From the IMG/VR virus record IMGVR_UViG_3300012005_000014, positions 1 through 42,696 of that record: a stretch of DNA of 42,696 bases. One strand, written 5' to 3'. Positions 37,592 through 42,696 of the stretch are shown one piece after another. The DNA is from a virus. Under the pieces are notes generated by a model. It had not been told where the DNA came from. It did no database searches and saw only the letters and a list, made by a program, of their open reading frames with translations. Both the position numbers and the translations under genes were made by a program. How positions within the stretch are numbered: the first letter of the stretch is position 1; each line of letters opens with the position of its first letter.

Positions 37592-38758
37592 ATGACACAG
37601 ATCACTCTGAACGGGTGGCAGGCGATCGAAGGAGCCTCGCCACTTCTAGCGACCGGGACCGTTCCCGGCACTACGAAGCAGGTGACTGTGCGGAAAGAGA
37701 CTCTCGGCGTTTGGCTCGGCTTCCTCTCACTCGTCAATCAGTTCGTGGTGCCGCTGCACCTCGGACCAGTGGACGGGTGGCAGTACCGCAATGCTCGGAT
37801 GGCTTCGGCGTACCTGTCGAACCACGCTTCGGGCACCGCGGTTGACATCCACTACACCACCTCCGATGCCCACTGGCCTGCATGGCCAGCGGATCATCTC
37901 CAGCACTGTTCTCTCTCTCAGATCAAGAACATGAACCGACTTATGGATCTGTTCACCACCACGAGTGGTAAGCGGATCTTCGGTTGGGGTGGTGACTGGA
38001 CCGTGGGGTCGTACTGCGACTCCATGCACATCGAGTTGATCCAGGCGTGGGAGCCGAAGGCGAAGGGTGCGAACTGCACCCTGGCTGACGTGGTGAACGT
38101 CCAGCACAAGTTGGGCATCTCTGCCAATGGTCTGCTCTCCGTCCATACCAGGAAGGCAGCAGCCCTGACTCCCCAGGAGATCGGGCGATTCGCCTACGGT
38201 GCAGGCTTCCGCGGTCAGGGACTCATCATGGCCATAGCCGAGGCTTATGCCGAGTCTGGTGGTCACCCCCTGGAGGTCAGCACCAATCACGATCCCGGCA
38301 GAACTCGGGATCGTGGACTCTGGCAGATCAACTCGCACTGGCACTCGGAGGTCACTGACGCTCAGGCGTTCAATCCCATCACGGCAGCGAGGGCCACGTT
38401 CGTTATCTCTCGTGGTGGGCATGACTGGTCTTCATGGAGTTCGTACCACAACGGGGCGTACAAGAAGTTCCTCCCGATCGCCAGGACTGCTGCATCTCTG
38501 GTGACCCCGCGTGCCGCTCACGCGGCTCCGGTCGCTCGATTCGTAGTACCGAAGTTCCCCGGCAACATGACGATGGGTGCCCATGGTCCTGCCGTGGTTG
38601 CGTGTCAGCGGGGACTGCGGATCGCCGCTGACGGGCAGTTCGGACCAGCGACCCTCGCTGCGGTTCGACGGTTCCAGAAGTTGCACCCCGGCTTGTGGCC
38701 GGTGGATGGAATCGTTGGTCCGAAGACCTACGCCCTGGTCACCAAGAACGTCAAGTAG
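37592..38758 (+). CDS. Three-domain endolysin: M15 peptidase, lysozyme-like domain, peptidoglycan-binding
   Basis: 388 residues from ATG 37592. Residues 1-155: M15/VanY-type peptidase with SNHASGTAVD (His78, Asp85 zinc ligands) and MHIE (His146, Glu148). Residues 190-295: lysozyme/transglycosylase-like fold with catalytic-type Glu221 in AEAYAESGG and RDRGLWQINSHWH. Residues 325-385: PG_binding_1 repeat (HGPAVVACQRGL...DGQFGPATLAAVRRFQ). It cuts both peptide and glycan bonds of the host wall. One base follows the holin stop. Confidence 0.88.
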   Translation: MTQITLNGWQAIEGASPLLATGTVPGTTKQVTVRKETLGVWLGFLSLVNQFVVPLHLGPVDGWQYRNARMASAYLSNHASGTAVDIHYTTSDAHWPAWPADHLQHCSLSQIKNMNRLMDLFTTTSGKRIFGWGGDWTVGSYCDSMHIELIQAWEPKAKGANCTLADVVNVQHKLGISANGLLSVHTRKAAALTPQEIGRFAYGAGFRGQGLIMAIAEAYAESGGHPLEVSTNHDPGRTRDRGLWQINSHWHSEVTDAQAFNPITAARATFVISRGGHDWSSWSSYHNGAYKKFLPIARTAASLVTPRAAHAAPVARFVVPKFPGNMTMGAHGPAVVACQRGLRIAADGQFGPATLAAVRRFQKLHPGLWPVDGIVGPKTYALVTKNVK

Positions 38759-38770
38759 AGCGGAAGACGC

Positions 38771-40681
38771 ATGGTTACCTTCGACATCACTAGCAGGCCG
38801 ATCTCCGACCTGACTGGCCGCGTCGCTGGCACCTATGTTCCAACGGATCGAGCGTGGGATTGCTCGGTAGGTAGCCTGCCCTTCCTGTTCGCCAACAACC
38901 TCCAGACCCCGATCCAACGCAGCACCGCTGACTTCCGACGTCAGCGTGTGGACCAGGAGCGTAGCCCTGGTGAGTGGGCGTTGGACTCGGGTGTCTGGCG
39001 GCGTAGCCAGCAGTCCTGGCACCTCGGTGCAGGCATCCTGACGGCAGAGCCGTTGACCACTGGACCAGACGAGGCACGCTTCCAGTTCCTCTCCTCGCTC
39101 GGGATCGACGTTATGAGCATTCGGGGACAGGCGACCCTGCTCCCCTTAATGACCAGTGCGTCCACCTCGACGAGTAGCAACCTGTTCGTCAACACCTACG
39201 GCTCGGGTCTGGCGATCCTGTCCGCTGGAGCCACCGTCTCTCGCCACACCAAGGGCGGCTCAACGGTGGCAGCCACCTGGGGTGGCGTTGGGGCGATCAG
39301 CAGCACCACCGATGATGGCACCACCGTCTACATCGCCGCTGCCGGTGATGGCATCTACTCGATGCCCATGGCCTCCGGTGTCGGTACGAAGATTTGGGAC
39401 CTGGCTGGTAGCACCACAGTCACCATCGCCTGGGTCAAGTCCCGACTCATCGCCTGTATCGACGCCAAGATGTACGAACTCGTGGGTGTGGGCCCTACCT
39501 TGCCTACCGCGACCCTGACCCTGACCAATACCGCCTTCAAGTTCACCGCGATTGCCGAAGGACCCACCGCGATCTACTGCGCTGGCTACTCGGGCAACAA
39601 GTCCCTGATCTATATGTTCGGACTGGATACCACCCTCTCTAGCGGTCTGCTCCCCATGCTGACCAAGGGCACGATCATCGCCGAACTCCCGGCTGGCGAG
39701 ATCATAAACGACATGAAGAACTACCTCGGAGGGTTCCTCGGGATCGCATCGAACAAGGGCATTCGAGTTGCGACCATCTCGACGAGCATCTACCAAGTGG
39801 GGTTCATCACCTACGGTGCGCTCCACTGGACGATCATCAATGGAGGTGGTCCTGTCTACTCCCTGGCCAACTACGACCGCTTCATCTTCGGCGGTACAGG
39901 GTTGACCAGCGGTGCTGGAACGATGCGTCTGGACTTGTCCGCTCCACTCCAGGGTGGTGCGTTCTATCCCTACGCAGCAGATCGGCAGACCTATGCCGTG
40001 GGCCACACCGTGGCCAATGCGTTCTATCAGGACGGTACGGCCATCCTGGGTGTAGCCGGTGTCGGGTTCTTCGAGGAGACTGGGGCACTGGAGGTCTCGG
40101 GTGCCCTGAACATCCCACCGATCGCGTTCTCCACCACGGAGAACAAGTCCTGGCTCTCGGCCATCATCTCGGGGTCCGCTTCCACCACCTCGTCGATCGC
40201 CATGACCGCCATCGGGCCTAACGCCACACTCCCGGTGTACGTGGGTAGTCTTGCCCAAACAGCCGGGAAGACCTCTCTCTCCCTAGCCGTGGCCGCACCT
40301 AGGCCTATCCCGATCCTGACCATCACCTTGACCCTGAACCGCGGAACCGCGGTGACCGACACCCCGATCCTGACGTTCTACTCGGTCTCAGCCGTCCCGG
40401 CTCCAGCCAAGACCCGTCTGGTCCAGGTCCCGCTGCTGTGCTACGACAACGAGACCGACCGGAACGGCAACAAGTTGGGCACCCCAGGTTCATCCTGGGC
40501 TCGACTGTCCCAACTCGAAGCCCTGGAGGACTCGGGGCAAATCTTCTACTGGCAGGACTTCACCACTGGTGAGGCTCGTCTAGCCATGGTCGAGAAGATC
40601 ACCATGAACCGCATTACACCCCCCAGTCGGGACTCAACTGGTGCCGGTGGGGTAATCGAACTAGTCGTCAGGCTGCTCTGA
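38771..40681 (+). CDS. Tail tip/tube-like virion protein (beta-propeller pattern)
   Basis: 636 residues from ATG 38771 (GCGGAAGA upstream). The first 100 residues match tail/baseplate starts (PISDLTGRVAGTYVPTDRAWD, then RSPGEWALDSGVWRRSQQSWHLGAG). Central repeats of about 45-60 residues with ATWGGVGAISSTTDDGTTVYIAAAGDG-like blades suggest a propeller. The C-terminus carries a beta-sandwich. Placed after lysis genes and before the terminator; likely a tail nozzle or tube protein. Confidence 0.75.
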   Translation: MVTFDITSRPISDLTGRVAGTYVPTDRAWDCSVGSLPFLFANNLQTPIQRSTADFRRQRVDQERSPGEWALDSGVWRRSQQSWHLGAGILTAEPLTTGPDEARFQFLSSLGIDVMSIRGQATLLPLMTSASTSTSSNLFVNTYGSGLAILSAGATVSRHTKGGSTVAATWGGVGAISSTTDDGTTVYIAAAGDGIYSMPMASGVGTKIWDLAGSTTVTIAWVKSRLIACIDAKMYELVGVGPTLPTATLTLTNTAFKFTAIAEGPTAIYCAGYSGNKSLIYMFGLDTTLSSGLLPMLTKGTIIAELPAGEIINDMKNYLGGFLGIASNKGIRVATISTSIYQVGFITYGALHWTIINGGGPVYSLANYDRFIFGGTGLTSGAGTMRLDLSAPLQGGAFYPYAADRQTYAVGHTVANAFYQDGTAILGVAGVGFFEETGALEVSGALNIPPIAFSTTENKSWLSAIISGSASTTSSIAMTAIGPNATLPVYVGSLAQTAGKTSLSLAVAAPRPIPILTITLTLNRGTAVTDTPILTFYSVSAVPAPAKTRLVQVPLLCYDNETDRNGNKLGTPGSSWARLSQLEALEDSGQIFYWQDFTTGEARLAMVEKITMNRITPPSRDSTGAGGVIELVVRLL

Positions 40682-40728
40682 CACAGACATGGCACTCAGA
40701 CGCCCGTAAAGGCACCATACAGACACGA

Positions 40729-40765
40729 AACCCCGATCCTAGGTACGTCCACTAGGGTCGGGGTT
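40729..40765. terminator. Bidirectional terminator between late genes and integrase operon
   Basis: AACCCCGATCCTAG pairs with CTAGGGTCGGGGTT (14 bp with one T-G pair), 9-base loop, then TTCTTCG on the rightward side; serves the late operon and the convergent integrase operon ending at 40775. Confidence 0.85.
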
Positions 40766-40774
40766 CTTCGTGCG

Positions 40775-40999
40775 TTACAGAGCCTCTGGTGGGACTTCCG
40801 TCTTGGTGAACGGAACCCGCTTGCGGGACTCTCGACGGACTGGCTTGTGGCCCTTGGCGATGATGTCCCCCAACCTGGACTTCACGCACTTGGCACAGAG
40901 GTCGATCTGTACTGGGAGTACCCCGTCCACCGCGATGACCACAGCCTGACTCGGCTCCGATCCGCAGAGATCGCACACGATCTTCGTGACAATAGCCAT
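40775..40999 (-). CDS. Zinc-ribbon protein downstream of integrase
   Basis: 74 residues from ATG 40999, sharing a base with the integrase stop (TGATG). CDLCG (residues 9-13) and CAKC (about 35-38) form a zinc ribbon, followed by a basic tail (RRESRKRVPFTKTEVPPEAL). Coupled to the integrase, so a recombination accessory (directionality factor) is possible, though many actinophage zinc-ribbon proteins of this size have no known job. Confidence 0.72.
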   Translation of the reverse strand: MAIVTKIVCDLCGSEPSQAVVIAVDGVLPVQIDLCAKCVKSRLGDIIAKGHKPVRRESRKRVPFTKTEVPPEAL

Positions 41000-42018
41000 C
41001 AAGCACTCCCCGCCCTGAGCAACGTGACCTCGGCACTGGCTGTAATCCCTGGGAACATGATCCGCCCTGCGATCATCTCGTTCCGCTGCTGCCGCTCCAG
41101 CGACAGCCCTATGTAACGCTCTGTAACCCTTGTGTCACGGTGACCCAGCATGGACGACACGCGCATGAGTGCCCCGTCATAGCCCTGCTCACGCAGCGTA
41201 TCGAACAACGCCCTGGCTCCTGACCTTCTCAACGTGTGTTCACCCTCTCCCCGTGTGTCATACCCCAGGACAGCCAGTGCCCTCTGTACCGAGCGGTAAG
41301 GGTGCGTAGCCACCCGATCCGGGCGGAGGGTAGCAAACTCTCCGGTCACTTCGATCCTCCGCGTGGTGGGGTTGTAGCGCGTCGGGTTGGGTGCCTTGCT
41401 CGGGGTCAGGTACCAGTTGCCCCGGATCTCGTGGCGGTCCCTGCGGTACCAGTTCTGCCAACGAACGATCTCCTCGGCTAGTTCCGTGGAGATCGGCAGC
41501 GTGTCGGACTCCCTGGTCTTATGCCGGTAGACCCCGAGCGAGTGCCGAGCAAGATCAACGTTCTCCCAGGTGAGGGTCTGGATCTCCGATCCACGGCAGA
41601 AGGTGTAGATCCCCAGGGCGCAGATCATGCGGTCCCGTGGGTGTCTGGCTGCGTTGAGCAGGTCCGGGAACTCCTCCATCGGCAACCGCATCTTGTCGAT
41701 CCTGGGAACTCGCTGGTTGCGCCAGCCATCGGTCGGGTCGAAGTCCCGAGAGATCAGGTTCTCCCTGCGACACCATGTGAAGAACTGCCGCATGTTCCCC
41801 AGGTACAGGTTGCGAGTGGCCGGTGACCACTCGGCAGACCGGAAGATCCGGTCGATGTGCGTGCCCGTGATGCTGGTGGTGTTGAGGTCCCCCCACTCGG
41901 AGATAGCGCGGTTCAGTGGCTGGAGGGCGTTCTTCACGGTGCGCTCCCCCAGGCCCCGAGCCTGGAGGTGAAGCCGGTAGTCCGTCATGGCCTCGGAGAG
42001 CCTGATCGCCCTAGGCAC
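40999..42018 (-). CDS. int: Tyrosine integrase
   Basis: 339 residues. N-terminal SAM-like core-binding domain (LSEAMTDYRLHLQARGLGERTVKNALQPLNRAISEW). Catalytic residues: Arg142 in FCRGSEIQTLTW, Lys167 in YRHKTRES, His261/Arg264 in HTLRRSG, His293 in LGHRDTRVTERYIG, nucleophile Tyr302. All five are present, so it should be active. GTG 42018 is assumed; ATG 41988 is another start. It catalyses attP x attB recombination; a tRNA 3'-like segment at 42411-42438 is a plausible attP. Overlaps the upstream gene by 8 bases. Confidence 0.93.
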   Translation of the reverse strand: MPRAIRLSEAMTDYRLHLQARGLGERTVKNALQPLNRAISEWGDLNTTSITGTHIDRIFRSAEWSPATRNLYLGNMRQFFTWCRRENLISRDFDPTDGWRNQRVPRIDKMRLPMEEFPDLLNAARHPRDRMICALGIYTFCRGSEIQTLTWENVDLARHSLGVYRHKTRESDTLPISTELAEEIVRWQNWYRRDRHEIRGNWYLTPSKAPNPTRYNPTTRRIEVTGEFATLRPDRVATHPYRSVQRALAVLGYDTRGEGEHTLRRSGARALFDTLREQGYDGALMRVSSMLGHRDTRVTERYIGLSLERQQRNEMIAGRIMFPGITASAEVTLLRAGSA

Positions 42019-42325
42019 GGGGGATCACCGGACGACCGTCCGGTCCACCCGCGTAGACCGGGATGCGCCAGGGCTTGTTCAGGTACGCCTCCACCTCGCG
42101 GCGTACGTAGCCGTACATCGCGCGCTCCGCGTTTAGGCGGCGGGTGTCCTCGTCCTCGGTGATCGGACCATGGAGGGGAAGGCGGCGCATGGCATGGCTT
42201 GGGCAGTAGGAGTCTTCCCCGTCCACCTGCCAGCCGTCGGGCAGTTCGAGTCCGTACTCGGAGTCGAAATAGACCACATCGGTGGTCGCGGTACAGTCGG
42301 GCGCATCACAGTGTGCTCGGATCAC
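42011..42325 (-). CDS. Small Cys/His protein upstream of integrase
   Basis: 104 residues from GTG 42325, preceded on the minus strand by AGGAGG six bases upstream, which sets this start over longer ones. CDAPDC at residues 6-11 and CPSHAM around 45-50 suggest a zinc site; the C-terminal half is Arg-rich with helices (RRLNAERAMYGYVRREVEAYL). Coupled to the integrase by 8 bases. It could be a small regulator or directionality factor, unproven. Confidence 0.72.
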   Translation of the reverse strand: MIRAHCDAPDCTATTDVVYFDSEYGLELPDGWQVDGEDSYCPSHAMRRLPLHGPITEDEDTRRLNAERAMYGYVRREVEAYLNKPWRIPVYAGGPDGRPVIPRA

Positions 42326-42410
42326 GTGGGTCCTCCTGGGTGGGCAACTGGACATGACACTACCACATGGTGACACCGGGCACAACTTGACACAAGCCTT
42401 CACACAGCCA

Positions 42411-42438
42411 CTTGGGTTCAAATCCCCCCCCGGACACT
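42411..42438. other. Candidate attP core: tRNA 3'-end-like segment
   Basis: CTTGGGTTCAAATCC (42411-42425) followed by eight C residues in total and GGACA looks like a tRNA T-arm and acceptor 3' strand: GGG-TTCAAAT-CCC loop motif followed by CCCGGAC and A as discriminator. Phage integrases often recombine in tRNA genes and carry their 3' half to keep the gene intact. It lies about 390 bases upstream of the integrase gene. No full tRNA is present. Confidence 0.5.
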
Positions 42439-42503
42439 TCCCTCGTAGTTGTTGATCTTGCTTGGCCCTATCTGACGGTGACATGACTTGCCCTAGTTCG
42501 GAT

Positions 42504-42532
42504 ATGACTTCGCACTGGGGTCGTGGTAATCT
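42504..42532 (+). promoter_or_regulatory. Candidate promoter of the HTH gene
   Basis: ATGACT (42504-42509), 17-base spacer, TAATCT (42527-42532), about 25 bases before the ATG at 42557. GTGACA repeats flank it at 42478-42484 and 42535-42541, possible autoregulatory sites. Confidence 0.45.
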
Positions 42533-42556
42533 TTGTGACATGAGGAGGTGGTCCGA

Positions 42557-42696
42557 ATGCCAGCACCCCAGTTGGTTCCCGATAAGACCACGTTGCAAGC
42601 ATGGATCAGGGAAGGCCTGACCCACAAGCAGATGGCACAGCGGGTGTTCGAGACGACCGGCCACAAGATCGGTCGTACGGCAATCTCGAACGCGAT
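42557..42696 (+). CDS. HTH DNA-binding protein, N-terminal part (continues at base 2-406)
   Basis: ATG 42557 with GAGGAGGTG upstream. MPAPQLVPDKTTLQAWIREG leads into the helix-turn-helix; the frame runs off the end of the window and continues at base 100 when the duplicated 98 bases are merged. The protein is described at its other part. Confidence 0.82.
   Translation, partial: MPAPQLVPDKTTLQAWIREGLTHKQMAQRVFETTGHKIGRTAISNA
42599..42696. repeat. 98-base terminal duplication (identical to 2-99)
   Basis: Bases 42599-42696 equal bases 2-99 exactly; base 1 (G) differs from 42598 (A). The duplication is inside one gene, so it is most simply the overlap of a circular assembly. Confidence 0.95.

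Noticed and set aside
39260-40258. Leftward 332-codon frame opposite the tail protein
   Set aside because: Arg/Gly/Asp-rich antisense of a well-supported structural gene, no promoter or ribosome-binding site.
42326-42664. N-terminal extension of the small protein at 42011-42325
   Set aside because: The extension would run through the tRNA-like attP segment and the HTH promoter; a strong AGGAGG precedes GTG 42325.
1-42696. tRNA genes and CRISPR arrays
   Set aside because: Only a tRNA 3'-like fragment at 42411-42438 was seen; no cloverleaf and no regularly spaced repeats were found by eye.

Overview
The window is a nearly complete, probably circular or circularly permuted genome of a double-stranded DNA bacteriophage of an actinobacterium. 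Phage identity rests on a terminase, portal, N4-gp56-like major capsid protein, scaffold, holin, three-domain endolysin and tyrosine integrase. The actinobacterial host is inferred from a WhiB-family regulator, G+C-rich coding sequence, GTG starts and an actinophage-type holin. Bases 2-99 repeat exactly at 42599-42696, inside one reading frame, so the ends join and the unique length is about 42,598 bp. There is no tape-measure-like gene with a frameshifted chaperone pair. A 2159-residue protein lies between portal and capsid, which suggests a short-tailed (podovirus-like) particle with internal ejection proteins; this is an inference.

Layout. (1) About 42.5 kb through the junction to 8.9 kb, rightward: an HTH regulator spanning the junction, then an early/replication operon. 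It holds a Cas4/RecB-like nuclease, a RecA-fold ATPase, a small PD-(D/E)XK nuclease, a primase split into zinc and Toprim frames, a DUF6378-like protein, an endonuclease VII-like HNH enzyme, a metallophosphoesterase and a sigma-like protein. Many small genes are joined by ATGA/GTGA overlaps. No DNA polymerase is recognisable, so the phage probably uses the host's. (2) 8.9-17.1 kb, leftward: an accessory block of tiny zinc-ribbon and single-membrane-helix proteins around a class II glutamine amidotransferase, an amidoligase fused to a beta-helix, a Cys-rich zinc protein, WhiB and a 221-residue probable DNA-binding protein. Six copies of GTTTCACnGTGAAAC (parS-like but one base longer) lie only in this block. 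Two leftward promoters share the box GTGGCATTGAC, and a nested dyad sits at 16.0 kb. (3) 17.1-17.76 kb: a control region with a leader predicted to form three hairpins. (4) 17.76-40.7 kb, rightward: terminase, portal, the giant virion protein, further structural proteins, scaffold, capsid, tail genes and lysis genes. (5) 40.7-42.3 kb, leftward: a zinc-ribbon protein, the integrase and another small Cys/His protein, next to a tRNA 3'-end-like segment that is a candidate attP.

How the parts may work together. The early operon would prepare replication and recombination using host polymerase. The leftward block looks like a host-interaction module: an amidotransferase could supply ammonia or trim a gamma-glutamyl group, and the amidoligase could form an amide or peptide bond on an unknown substrate, all under a distinct palindrome-based regulon. 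The late operon builds and packages the virion and lyses the cell. An integrase with a candidate attP implies a temperate life style, although no repressor can be named with certainty.
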